Origin: Nocardioides panzhihuensis
Lineage (GTDB): Bacteria > Actinomycetota > Actinomycetes > Propionibacteriales > Nocardioidaceae
NCBI RefSeq assembly: GCF_013408335.1
Contig: NZ_JACBZR010000001.1
Location: 3,573,501-3,637,500, forward strand
Length of the DNA stretch: 64,000 bases
Direction of reading: 5' to 3'
Positions 53,182 through 61,054 of the stretch are shown one piece after another; within the stretch, counting starts at the first letter, position 1; each line of letters begins with the position of its first letter. The translations under genes were made by a program, and so were the position numbers. A model generated the notes under the pieces. It saw only the letters and a program-made list of their open reading frames with translations, was not told the origin of the DNA and made no database searches.

Positions 53182-54423
53182 TCAGGAGGCGAGGTCGCGC
53201 CGCCAGCGCGGGGTCGTCGACTCCAGGGCGGTCAGCAGTCCGACGGTCTCTGCCGGGTCGCTGAGGCGGTCGCCGAAGAGCTCCTTGATCCGCTTGAGCC
53301 GGTGGCGCACGGTCTGATCATGGACCCTCAGCTGCTCGGCGACGACAGGAGCGCTGGGCCGGGCCCGCAGCCAGACCAGCATGGTCTCGGCGAGCGCCAG
53401 GCGCCGTTTCGGGGTCTCCTCCAAGAGGGGCGCGAGCAGCTGCTCGTCCGCGAAGCGGCGCAGCGTCGGGTCGGCGTGCAGGCACAGCTCCGACTGGTGA
53501 TCGGCGCACCAGACGATGCCGTCCGCGGAGGGGTGGAGGACCTGCTCGGCGACCAGATCCACGGCCCGCAGGCCCCAACGTACGGCGTGGCGGGTCTCGT
53601 CGAGCCGCACCTCCCAGGTGACGGCGACCGGGCGGCTCGTCGCGGCGACGACCGCCCTGGCCCTCACGTGCACCGCGCCTGAGGCCCCGATCACGACCAT
53701 GGCCCCCTCGCTCGGACCCGTGAGCAGTCGCGGCGCGGGCGTGCTGAGCTCCGCCGGGACCGGTCCGCCCGGAACCACCGCCACGGCCACCCGGTCGGTG
53801 ACCTTCCAGCCGGCGCGTCCGGCCAGGGCACACAGGTCGCCGGTCCGTACGTCGCCGACGAGCGCCGCGAAGAGCGGCACCCGGGGGTCGATCGGCGGCG
53901 TGGGCTCGGCGAAGCCGCGCATCGCGTGCTCCAGCAGCTGATGCTGATAGTCCATGAATGCTTCGGCGAGGTGGCTCACCACCGTCGGCGACAGCTTCAG
54001 GTCACCGGCGATCTTCGAGATCTCTCGCCAGGCTTCCTGCGTCGCAATCTGGTGTGCGGCTCGCATCGCATCGAGGTTGTGGCCGGCCCTGCCCTCCAGA
54101 CTGCCCAGTCGTCGGTAGATGTGGGCGACGGTCGCACCGCGCACGGGCGCACCGGCCATCGCATCGACGAAGAGCGCGACCGCCTCGTCCAGCGCCTTCT
54201 CGATGACGCCGTGCAGCCGCGGGTCGCTGAACGCGGCCACCTCGGCGCAGATGCGTCTGGCGATACGGCGAGACAGGTGGCGGGCACGGGGCCGGTAGGC
54301 CACCACGATCTGGCGCGCGATCAGGTTGGGTGGCGGCGACAGGTCGATTCGCAGCGTCGGGTGGGGCCTTCTCGGGATCAGGCCCGTGAACATGTCCGTG
54401 TCCGGTCGTGTCGTCGAAGTCAC
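53182..54423 (-). CDS. PucR/CdaR-type helix-turn-helix regulator
   Basis: 413 residues. C-terminal PucR-type HTH (LAETMLVWLRARPSAPVVAEQLRVHDQTVRHRLKRIKELFGDRLSDPA), preceded by a ~250-residue sensor region with a helical N-terminal part (ARQIVVAYRPRARHLSRRIARRICAEVAAF ... MRAAHQIATQEAWREISKIAG). GTG at 54423 is chosen for GGAGGAG just upstream. Divergent from the secreted-protein cluster; two identical-geometry dyads (TTGTGA-N6-TCACAA, TTGTCA-N6-TGACAA) lie between, so it probably controls itself and the cluster. Ligand unknown. Confidence 0.85.
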   Translation of the reverse strand: MTSTTRPDTDMFTGLIPRRPHPTLRIDLSPPPNLIARQIVVAYRPRARHLSRRIARRICAEVAAFSDPRLHGVIEKALDEAVALFVDAMAGAPVRGATVAHIYRRLGSLEGRAGHNLDAMRAAHQIATQEAWREISKIAGDLKLSPTVVSHLAEAFMDYQHQLLEHAMRGFAEPTPPIDPRVPLFAALVGDVRTGDLCALAGRAGWKVTDRVAVAVVPGGPVPAELSTPAPRLLTGPSEGAMVVIGASGAVHVRARAVVAATSRPVAVTWEVRLDETRHAVRWGLRAVDLVAEQVLHPSADGIVWCADHQSELCLHADPTLRRFADEQLLAPLLEETPKRRLALAETMLVWLRARPSAPVVAEQLRVHDQTVRHRLKRIKELFGDRLSDPAETVGLLTALESTTPRWRRDLAS

Positions 54424-54562
54424 GCAGCTCTCCTCCACTTCCGTCCCTCGCTCTCTGCGACCTGGGGAGCCGCGCAAAGGACGTGTCCCGGAATGCAGTG
54501 AAGTGGCGGGAGACCTCCACGTCCAGAGCCACCGAGGCATGAGGCGTCAGAACCTCGAAAAC

Positions 54563-54580
54563 TTGTGATGGGCCTCACAA
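54563..54580. promoter_or_regulatory. Dyad operator 1 (TTGTGA-N6-TCACAA)
   Basis: Perfect inverted repeat TTGTGA (54563-54568) and TCACAA (54575-54580), six bases between, flanked by A/T-rich sequence. Centre 39 bp from dyad 2, almost four helical turns, suggesting cooperative binding by the divergent PucR-type regulator. Confidence 0.65.
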
Positions 54581-54601
54581 ATTTTCACCGCTGAGGCGAA
54601 A

Positions 54602-54619
54602 TTGTCACCGACCTGACAA
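54602..54619. promoter_or_regulatory. Dyad operator 2 (TTGTCA-N6-TGACAA)
   Basis: TTGTCA (54602-54607) and TGACAA (54614-54619) with six bases between; flanking AAA/TTT extend the symmetry. The remaining intergenic sequence up to 54758 has no other clear element except a Shine-Dalgarno AAGGGGA before the GTG at 54759. Confidence 0.65.
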
Positions 54620-54758
54620 TTTTGGCTGGATCTGGTGACTTTCGATGTCGCGACGGTAGCCAGCCACCGTCCGCGACCCCCTCAATGGTGCCGTCATCGC
54701 AGTTGTGGTCGATCTCCCACCCGGCTCGATCACCCCTCCCACACCGTAAGGGGAACAC

Positions 54759-55472
54759 GTGAGAACCAAGCCTCCACCCCGTCGCCGCACCTTGGTCGCC
54801 ACGGCATTCGCCGCCCTCGTGGCCACCGCGCTGCTCGTCGGGGCACCCGCTGCACAAGCGAACCAGAACCCGACGCTCGAGATCGACTACGACGCCGTCG
54901 GTACGACCCACATCGGTGCGCAGGTCGACTCATCGATGGCCATCGGGCCCTCGGTGCTCGAGTCGACCCTCGACCTCACCAACGGCCACATCGTCGGCGG
55001 CTCCCTCGCCATCCCGGCACAGACGATGAACTTCGACATCTTCGGGATCCCGGCTCAGGCGAAGGTCACCATGACCCAGGTCGGGCCACTGACCGGCGCC
55101 ATCGTGCCCACCGACCAGCTCGGCAAGTCGAGGCTCAGCTCGACGGTCGCCTACGACATCAAGCTGAGCGACGTCAAGGCCAAGGTGTTCGGGGTCTGGT
55201 GGCCGCTGGCGGTCGGCAGCCGCTGCCACACCGCCGAACCGGTCGACATCACCGCCAGCACTCCTGAGGGTGAGTTCTTCACCGTCAACGGCGGCGGCCG
55301 GGTCACCTCGACCTACACGATCGGGAGCTTCACCGGGTGTGCCGCCCTGAACTTCTTCGACATCCCCGGCTTCTTCCCCTGGTTCGGCTCCATCCCGATC
55401 AACGCCCTGGTGCCGGGCACCGACAACACCCTCGAGCTGCAGATCGCCAATCCTCGCGCGGGCACCGCGTGA
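54759..55472 (+). CDS. Secreted protein of unknown family
   Basis: 237 residues. Sec signal peptide (RRRTLVATAFAALVATALLVGAPAAQA, cleavage after AQA about residue 34), then an all-beta-looking domain with two Cys (SRCHTAEP, SFTGCAAL) and no membrane anchor. I do not recognise the family. First gene of the cluster controlled by the dyads at 54563-54619, 41 bases upstream of the first of three paralogous secreted genes. Confidence 0.75.
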   Translation: MRTKPPPRRRTLVATAFAALVATALLVGAPAAQANQNPTLEIDYDAVGTTHIGAQVDSSMAIGPSVLESTLDLTNGHIVGGSLAIPAQTMNFDIFGIPAQAKVTMTQVGPLTGAIVPTDQLGKSRLSSTVAYDIKLSDVKAKVFGVWWPLAVGSRCHTAEPVDITASTPEGEFFTVNGGGRVTSTYTIGSFTGCAALNFFDIPGFFPWFGSIPINALVPGTDNTLELQIANPRAGTA

Positions 55473-55513
55473 GCCTCTCGGGTTCAACACAACACCACAC
55501 AAGGAGAAACATC

Positions 55514-56134
55514 ATGAAGAAGATCACCAGCCGCGTGCTCACCGGTCTCGCTGCCGGAGCCCTCGCTGTCGGGACCGTCGCGGCCATGTCCGCGCCGGCC
55601 CAGGCCGCTGCCGCCGACTACACCCCCACCGGCCCGAACCCGGTCGTATTCGTCGGCAGCAACGTGTCCTTCACCGCGGACGACGCCGGCCAGACGCTGA
55701 CCTGCGAGGTGTTCAACCTGGAGGGCAGCATCTCGAACTCGGGTACGAGCCGGGCCTTCGGGGCATCCGCCGGAACGCTCGACAACCTCGACTCCAGCGG
55801 CTGCACCAACCCGATCGCCGGGGACACCACTGTCCAGCCGACCGGCGCCTGGGACGTCGCGATCACCGGAGCCGAGGTCGGCTCGGTCTCGCCTGCCGTG
55901 CTCCGGAACGTGACCGCGTTCGTGTCGGCGGCCAACTGCGACTTCAACGTCGCGGGCGCGGTCACCGGCAACTTCGACGACTCCACGGGGCTCTTCACCC
56001 CCACCGGTTCGAGCCTGGTCATCTCCGACAACCCGGTCGGTTTCGTCTGCTCGATCCTCGGCCTCGCCCAGGGGCAGAGCGTCTCCGTGGACGGGAGTTG
56101 GACGGCCGCGGGTCTGACGATCACCAACCCGTGA
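55514..56134 (+). CDS. Secreted 206-residue paralogue 1
   Basis: 206 residues: Sec signal (MKKITSRVLTGLAAGALAVG ..SAPAQA, about 30 residues), then a beta-rich domain with four Cys shared by the three paralogues: TLTCEVFNLEG, SSGCTNPIAG, AANCDFNVAG and VGFVCSILG, probably two disulfides. The ends DGSWTAAGLTITNP and GAEVGSVSP are also conserved. Unrecognised family. AAGGAGA ribosome site before the ATG at 55514. Followed by a strong hairpin at 56161-56202. Confidence 0.78.
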   Translation: MKKITSRVLTGLAAGALAVGTVAAMSAPAQAAAADYTPTGPNPVVFVGSNVSFTADDAGQTLTCEVFNLEGSISNSGTSRAFGASAGTLDNLDSSGCTNPIAGDTTVQPTGAWDVAITGAEVGSVSPAVLRNVTAFVSAANCDFNVAGAVTGNFDDSTGLFTPTGSSLVISDNPVGFVCSILGLAQGQSVSVDGSWTAAGLTITNP

Positions 56135-56160
56135 TCGATCAGCGCTGACCCATCCATCAA

Positions 56161-56202
56161 GGGGGTCTGTGTCGATGGCCATCGCCATCGACACAGACCC
56201 CC
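56161..56202 (+). terminator. Perfect 19-bp hairpin after paralogue 1
   Basis: GGGGGTCTGTGTCGATGGC (56161-56179), tetraloop CATC, GCCATCGACACAGACCCCC (56184-56202). Located 26 bases after the stop, followed by TTCCGGTT with only weak T richness. Probably a terminator, or an attenuator separating paralogue 1 from paralogue 2. Confidence 0.75.
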
Positions 56203-56242
56203 TTCCGGTTAATCGCCATCCCACGACCAAAGGAGAAAAGTG

Positions 56243-56863
56243 ATGAAGAACCTGATCAACCGCGTCATCACCGGTCTCGCCGCTTGCACGCTCGCCATCG
56301 CCACCGTCGTGGCGATGTCCTCGCCTGCCCAGGCCGCCGCCGACACGTACACACCACACGGCGGCCCCACCGTCGCCTTCATCGGCAACGACATCGCCTT
56401 CACCGACGTCTTTGCCGATCAGACGTTCAGCTGCGAGCAGTTCGACATGCACGGCACACTGATCAGCACCGGTCTCAGTAGACCGTTCGGGACGACGGCC
56501 ACCACATTGGACCAGCTCGACTACAGCGGTTGCACCAACCCGATCTTCGGTGAAACCAGTTTCGATCCAACCAGCATTTCGGGATTTGCGATCACTGGGC
56601 CCGAGGTCGGCTCGGTCTCCCCCGCCAGGCTCACCAATGCGGGATTCCTCCTCACGGCCGCCGGTTGCTCGTTCAACGTCGCTGGGGAAGTCTCCGGCAC
56701 GTTTGACGACGCCACTGGCGTTTTCACGCCCACTGAGTCGACCCTGACGATCGCTGACGATCCAGCCGGGTTCACCTGTCCGCTCCTCGGCTTCGTGAAG
56801 GGCGATGACATCAGCGTGAGCGGCACCTGGACGATCGCCGGCCTGACGATCACCAACCCCTGA
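56243..56863 (+). CDS. Secreted 206-residue paralogue 2
   Basis: Same length and layout as paralogue 1: signal peptide (MKNLINRVITGLAACTLAIA ..SSPAQA), conserved Cys in TFSCEQFDMHG, YSGCTNPIFG, AAGCSFNVAG and AGFTCPLLG, and the C-terminal GLTITNP. ATG at 56243 with AGGAGA before it; an adjacent GTG (56240) is possible. Ends 20 bases before a 32-bp perfect palindrome carrying the TTGTCA-N6-TGACAA dyad. Confidence 0.78.
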   Translation: MKNLINRVITGLAACTLAIATVVAMSSPAQAAADTYTPHGGPTVAFIGNDIAFTDVFADQTFSCEQFDMHGTLISTGLSRPFGTTATTLDQLDYSGCTNPIFGETSFDPTSISGFAITGPEVGSVSPARLTNAGFLLTAAGCSFNVAGEVSGTFDDATGVFTPTESTLTIADDPAGFTCPLLGFVKGDDISVSGTWTIAGLTITNP

Positions 56864-56883
56864 TAATCCGATCGACCAGTCGA

Positions 56884-56915
56884 GCGAAACTTGTCACGCG
56901 CGTGACAAGTTTCGC
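56884..56915. promoter_or_regulatory. 32-bp perfect palindrome with the TTGTCA-N6-TGACAA dyad
   Basis: GCGAAACTTGTCACGC followed by its exact reverse complement. The core TTGTCA (56891-56896) and TGACAA (56903-56908) have the same six-base spacing as the dyads in front of the regulator. Either a terminator for paralogue 2 or an operator for the next gene (ATG at 57029); no T tract follows. Confidence 0.7.
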
Positions 56916-57028
56916 CGATTCCAAACCAGACCTTCAGCGAACCTGTGGCACTCGCCACAACCGATGACTTAACTGAGTGCGGACACCCGTTCGGTCCTCA
57001 CCGGACCGACCACCGTGAGGAACTCTTC

Positions 57029-58249
57029 ATGCGCATCCCCCACCCTGGACTTCGCGCCGGAGCACGCACCGGCCGAGCTGCCATCGGCGTCCTCGTGCTG
57101 GCAGGGACCTTGCTGGTCCTCCCTACCGGCCCAGCCAAGGGTGATCCCGAGGTCGATCCACAGAGCGCCTCCCAAAGCAGCGTGAAGGTTCCGACACCGG
57201 AACTGAAGGCGTTGTTGGCGGCCAACCCAGCCGAGGGCCAACCTGGGTTCGACGACCTTCCCGCGAACCTGTCGATCAGCCTCACTGAGGGCACTGTCAC
57301 CACTTCACAGCACGCAGTCGTGCGCCGCTCAAAGATGTCCATCACTTCCCGTCCGATCTGGGGCGCCCTGTACTTTGCCGAACTCAACGAGCCACTTGAG
57401 AACCCGACGAAGTACGTGGCCACCTGTACGGCTGCGATTCGCTGCGTCCCTGATCCCTTCTATCAGCCGTCGTGTGCAACAGCCGATCCGAGCACGCAGT
57501 GGATGACTGGCTATTTTCGCAGCCCGATCTACCCGATCAAACCTCTCGAAGGAGGTGGGGCCAAGGTGGGCATCCTCGTTCAGGACAAGATCAATCTGAT
57601 CGCCTTCGGAACCATTCCGGCCACCGCGACGCTGACGATATCTGTCCCGCGCCTCGACCGAGCGGTCCAGCCATTGATGGCCCACGTGTGGAGCCGCCGC
57701 AGGACTAGAGGATGTGTCCCGGTACCCAGCGACATTGCAGGAGCGTCCTCGCTGGTAGAGGGGAAGATCAACATCCAACTCAGCGATCTCGAAGTGGACG
57801 GAGTTCCGGTCGATCTCGGCCCGAGGTGCCAGACGAAGAGGCCAGCTGATCTCTACCTCTGGGGGGACACCACGTCTGGGACCTACTCTCCTAACGGCGG
57901 TGGCCCGTTGGGGGCGTACGACGGACTGCATCCTGGTTCACGGGGACCGTTGAACGACCCCTACTACGTCAAGGACAACGGTCGCATCATCCCCCCGTCC
58001 TCGGGCATCGAGGTTCCTCCCTTCGCCAACTGCGGCACCAACGGTGACGATCTCAGCCCGTTGGTCAGCGCCATGGCTTCTGGCCCGAACAACCCCGTGC
58101 GCGCTATGCAAAAAACTCTGGTCGCCATCAATAGAATCCCGTTGGAGGACCTCAGCACGTGCGGCGGAACGCCAACTCGACCCCAGTGCCCGCTTCCGGC
58201 GCCAGAGGTTCCGGAAAGGCCGCCCCTCCCGGACGGCGAGGGCGAGTGA
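57029..58249 (+). CDS. Large secreted protein of unknown family
   Basis: 406 residues. Signal peptide (GRAAIGVLVLAGTLLVLPTGPAKG, cleavage about residue 35), then a mature domain with eight visible Cys (TCTAAIRCVPDPFYQPSCATAD; RGCVPVPS; PRCQTKRP; FANCGTNGD; LSTCGGTPTRPQCPLP) and a Pro/Glu-rich C-terminal tail. Not recognised; the part LQLSDLEVDGVPVDLGPRC-like is reminiscent of the first secreted protein (KLSDVKAKVFGVWW..SRC), so they may be distantly related. GTGAGG precedes the ATG at 57029. Confidence 0.72.
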   Translation: MRIPHPGLRAGARTGRAAIGVLVLAGTLLVLPTGPAKGDPEVDPQSASQSSVKVPTPELKALLAANPAEGQPGFDDLPANLSISLTEGTVTTSQHAVVRRSKMSITSRPIWGALYFAELNEPLENPTKYVATCTAAIRCVPDPFYQPSCATADPSTQWMTGYFRSPIYPIKPLEGGGAKVGILVQDKINLIAFGTIPATATLTISVPRLDRAVQPLMAHVWSRRRTRGCVPVPSDIAGASSLVEGKINIQLSDLEVDGVPVDLGPRCQTKRPADLYLWGDTTSGTYSPNGGGPLGAYDGLHPGSRGPLNDPYYVKDNGRIIPPSSGIEVPPFANCGTNGDDLSPLVSAMASGPNNPVRAMQKTLVAINRIPLEDLSTCGGTPTRPQCPLPAPEVPERPPLPDGEGE

Positions 58250-58272
58250 CCGATCAGGGCACCGCCGCTGCA

Positions 58273-58460
58273 TACCTCTCCTCGTGGATCACCGAGGAGA
58301 AGGCGGAGCGGTGGCTCCAGCCGAAGTGCTCCAGATCGGGGGCCTCGGGCAGACCGGCGACCTGACCGACGCAGAGTCATGCGACGGGACGTACGTGCTC
58401 AGGCAAGCCGACGCGGGAGCGCAGGGCCTTCTCACGGTAGCTGCTGACCCAGCCGACGAC
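58273..58460 (-). pseudogene. Decayed bluB 3' fragment
   Basis: About 180 bases align without gaps to the 3' part of intact bluB (59700-59879), roughly four bases in five identical by eye. Conceptual translation reads WVSSYREKALRSRVGLPEHV (intact: WVSFYREEFLRDLVGLPDHV), then TGA where bluB has the Trp codon of VAWLCVG (58377-58379), then LEHFGWSHRSAFSSVIHEER. The 5' two thirds is missing. It lies between the 406-residue secreted gene and paralogue 3. Confidence 0.85.
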
Positions 58461-58541
58461 GCCCTCGGTCTGCACGTCGCCGTTACTCACGCGGCCGCTG
58501 CGTGAACCTCTCGGATTCCCCCCACACCTCCAGGGAGAACC

Positions 58542-59162
58542 ATGAAAAACTTCATCAGTCGGCTGCTCACCGCACTTGCGGCCGGGGCACTTGCAATAGC
58601 AACCGTCGTAGCGACGTCCTCGCCGGCGCAGGCCGATGTCGACGCGTACACACCTCACGGCGGACCCATGGTCGGCCTCACCGGCGATTACGTCGACTTC
58701 ACCTTCAATGAGGCCGGCCAGACGTTCAACTGCGGGAACTTCGACATGTCCGGGACCATCCCCAATGCGGGTGCGAGCAGGTTCTTCGGGGCACCCGCTA
58801 CGACGTGGGGCCAAGTCGTCCATGGCGGCTGCACCAACCCGATCATCGGCGATTCCACCTTCGACCCCATCGGTGCCTGGCAGTTCGCCATCACAGGACC
58901 CGAGGTCGGCTCGGTCTCGCCCGCCGCATTCACCAACGTGGCGCTGTTCGTCCAGGCCGCCGACTGCGCGTTCAACATCGCCGGTGACGTGAGCGGCGTC
59001 TTCGATGACGCGACCGGGGTGTTCACGTCAACCGGGTCCTCCCTGGTCGTCACCGACACCCCGACGGGCTTCATCTGCCCGATCCTCGGCTTCGAGCAGG
59101 GTCACACCGTCAGCATGAGCGGCAGTTGGACCATCACCGGTCTGACGATCACGAATCCGTGA
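58542..59162 (+). CDS. Secreted 206-residue paralogue 3
   Basis: Third member, same length: signal peptide (MKNFISRLLTALAAGALAIA ..SSPAQA), Cys in TFNCGNFDMSG, HGGCTNPIIG, AADCAFNIAG and TGFICPILG, and C-terminal GLTITNP. CCAGGGAGA before the ATG at 58542. The leader CTCTCGG-ACACC-AGGGAGAA is similar to that of paralogue 1 (CTCTCGGGTTCAACACAACA), consistent with duplication of whole units. Followed 25 bases later by a palindrome with the dyad core. Confidence 0.78.
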   Translation: MKNFISRLLTALAAGALAIATVVATSSPAQADVDAYTPHGGPMVGLTGDYVDFTFNEAGQTFNCGNFDMSGTIPNAGASRFFGAPATTWGQVVHGGCTNPIIGDSTFDPIGAWQFAITGPEVGSVSPAAFTNVALFVQAADCAFNIAGDVSGVFDDATGVFTSTGSSLVVTDTPTGFICPILGFEQGHTVSMSGSWTITGLTITNP

Positions 59163-59186
59163 TCGACCGTCACAGGCACCACCCAC

Positions 59187-59234
59187 GAGCCGAGCGAAAA
59201 CTTGTCACGCGCATGACATGTTTTCGCTCGGCTC
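59187..59234. promoter_or_regulatory. 48-bp near-perfect palindrome with dyad core
   Basis: Arms GAGCCGAGCGAAAACTTGTC... and their inverse match at 22 of 24 positions. The core is TTGTCA (59202-59207), CGCGCA, TGACAT (59214-59219), the same spacing as the other dyads. Directly downstream of paralogue 3; terminator, operator or both. Confidence 0.7.
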
Positions 59235-59274
59235 CAGGCCCAACCTTTCCTCGATCACAGGGGGCGCGAGAGCG

Positions 59275-59627
59275 CTACCCGCACCCACGGACAATGCTCG
59301 CGAGTTCGGTCAAGGCGTCGATCCGATGAGTTGCCCGCGAGAGATCCTGGGGCGCGGTGAAGCTGTTGCGTACGACCGCACAGTCGATGCCCGCGGCAAC
59401 TGCCGACGCGAGACCTCGGGACGAGTCCTCGACGACGAGCGTCTCGTCCTGGGCCGCACCGAACCGCTTCAGCCCGGCCAGGTAGGGCTCCGGGTGCGGC
59501 TTGGGATGGATGATGTCGAAGTCGGCCCGCTTCGCCGTCGTCATGATCGCCATCCGGGCGTACCGCGACGGCTCGGCGATCGCGTCGACTATTCCGTGCG
59601 CAGGAGACCGTGGCTCACCGTCCGCCC
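59275..59627 (-). pseudogene. Truncated HAD-superfamily hydrolase
   Basis: The C-terminal half of a HAD phosphatase: IVDAIAEPSRYARMAIMTTA, KPHPEPYLAGLKRFG (motif III Lys) and ETLVVEDSSRGLASAVAAGI (motif IV acidic pair), up to the stop at 59275. The N-terminal DxDxT nucleophile region is absent; the frame meets the hairpin at 59628-59658 and then bluB. An internal ATG could give only 92 residues without the nucleophile, so it is not expected to be active. Confidence 0.8.
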
Positions 59628-59658
59628 TTACGCCACTTTCTGGCCGAAAGTGGCGTAA
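59628..59658. terminator. Hairpin TTACGCCACTTTC-loop-GAAAGTGGCGTAA
   Basis: Perfect 13-bp inverted repeat with loop TGGCC, 29 bases after the bluB stop (minus strand). It could terminate the cobGH-cobIJ-cobM-bluB operon. It also marks the exact point where the HAD gene is broken off. Confidence 0.7.
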
Positions 59659-59687
59659 GACTGGCCTTCCCGCCTTGATCCGACCGC

Positions 59688-60305
59688 CTACTTGAATCTC
59701 TCCTCGTGCACCACCGTCGAGAGCGCGGAGCGGTGGCGCCAGCCGAAGCGCTCCAGGTCGGGGACGTCGGGGAGGTCAGCGACGGGGCCGACGCAGAGCC
59801 AGGCGACGGGACGTACGTGGTCGGGCAGGCCGACCAGGTCGCGCAGGAACTCCTCGCGGTAGAAGCTGACCCAGCCGACGCCGAGACCTTCGGCGGTGGC
59901 GGCGAGCCAGAGGTTCTGGATGGCGAGGACGGTCGAGTAGAGGCCGGCGTCGGCGATCGCGTGGCGGCCGAGGACGTGGGAGCCGCCGCGGGTCGGGTCG
60001 TAACCGACGACCACACCCAGGCCCGACTCGCAGATCCCCTCGATCTTGATCTTCGAGAACGTCTCGGACCGCTCCCCCGCCAGTGAGGACGCGAAGACCT
60101 CTCGCTCGGTGGCGACGTGCTCACGGAACGTACGCAGGGTCTCGGCCGAGCGCACCAGCACGAAGTCCCACGGCTGGGTCATCCCGACGCTCGGCGCCGC
60201 GTGCGCGGCCGACAGCACCCGCTGGAGCACCTCGGGGTCGACCGGTCCGCCGGTGAACTCCGCACGGGTGTCGCGGCGGCGGTTGATCGCGTCGTACAGG
60301 TCCAT
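59688..60305 (-). CDS. bluB: BluB, 5,6-dimethylbenzimidazole synthase
   Basis: 205 residues, nitroreductase-like fold. Makes the lower ligand DMB by oxygen-dependent breakdown of FMN. Landmarks: YDAINRRRDTRAEFTGGPVDPEVL, AAHAAPSVGMTQPWDFVLV, RGGSHVLGRHAIADAGLYSTVLAIQNLWLAATAEGLGVGWVSFY, LCVGPVADLP. The ATG at 60305 shares a base with the cobM stop. Together with CobT and CobS completes the nucleotide loop. Confidence 0.95.
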   Translation of the reverse strand: MDLYDAINRRRDTRAEFTGGPVDPEVLQRVLSAAHAAPSVGMTQPWDFVLVRSAETLRTFREHVATEREVFASSLAGERSETFSKIKIEGICESGLGVVVGYDPTRGGSHVLGRHAIADAGLYSTVLAIQNLWLAATAEGLGVGWVSFYREEFLRDLVGLPDHVRPVAWLCVGPVADLPDVPDLERFGWRHRSALSTVVHEERFK

Positions 60306-61054
60306 CAGGCACGCTCCCGGGCCGCGTCGTAGAGGAACGACTCGCCCCCGTCGCGGGCCAGCGCGGGCCCGGCCAGGATGACTGCGGCCTGCCGCAGGCC
60401 CGCGTCCTCGACCGCCTCGGCGATCGTCGCCACCGTCCCGCGCAACACCAGCTCGTCGGGCTGGCTGGCGCGGTAGACGACCACGACCGGGCACTGTGGT
60501 CCGTAGTAGGGCAGCAGCTCGGCCATCAGCTCGCGGGTGCGCCGGATCGCGAGGTGGAGCACGAGGGTGGCACCGGTCGCGGCGTACGCGGCCAGCGACT
60601 CCCCTTCCGGCATCGCCGTCGACCGGGCCTGGGTGCGGGTGAGCACCACCGACTGGGCCACCAACGGCACGGTCAGCTCCCGACCCACCAGTGCGGCGGC
60701 CGCCGCGTAGGCCGGTACACCGGGAGTCACGTCCCACGGCACCTCGGCAGCATCGAGCCGCCGGGTCTGCTCGGCGACGGCCGAGTAGACCGACGGGTCG
60801 CCGGAGACCAGACGGACGACCTGCTTGCCGCCGCGGTGTGCGGCGACGATCGCGGCGACGATCTGGTCCAGGTCCAGCTTCTGGGTGTCGACCAGCTCGG
60901 CCTCGGGGCTGCAGTGCGCCAGCACCTCGGGGTCCAGGTAGGTGCCCGGATAGAGCACCACGTCAGCGGCGGCGAGCATCCTCGTCGCGCGGACGGTGAG
61001 CAGGTCGGCCGCGCCGGGGCCGGCTCCGACGAAGTGGACGGTCTGGTCGGTCAC
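60305..61054 (-). CDS. cobM: CobM, precorrin-4 C11-methyltransferase
   Basis: 249 residues, SAM-dependent tetrapyrrole methylase: VHFVGAGPGAADLLTVRATRML, GTYLDPEVLAHC, VVRLVSGDPSVYSAVAEQ, VTPGVPAYAAAAALVGRELTVP, HLAIRRTRELMAELLP. The GTG at 61054 overlaps the cobIJ stop; the longer open frame is a shadow of cobJ. Confidence 0.95.
   Translation of the reverse strand: MTDQTVHFVGAGPGAADLLTVRATRMLAAADVVLYPGTYLDPEVLAHCSPEAELVDTQKLDLDQIVAAIVAAHRGGKQVVRLVSGDPSVYSAVAEQTRRLDAAEVPWDVTPGVPAYAAAAALVGRELTVPLVAQSVVLTRTQARSTAMPEGESLAAYAATGATLVLHLAIRRTRELMAELLPYYGPQCPVVVVYRASQPDELVLRGTVATIAEAVEDAGLRQAAVILAGPALARDGGESFLYDAARERA

Noticed and set aside
58377..58823. 148-codon minus-strand gene over paralogue 3
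   Set aside because: Its C-terminal residues resemble BluB only because the decayed bluB fragment is read there; the rest is antisense to a well-supported secreted protein gene.
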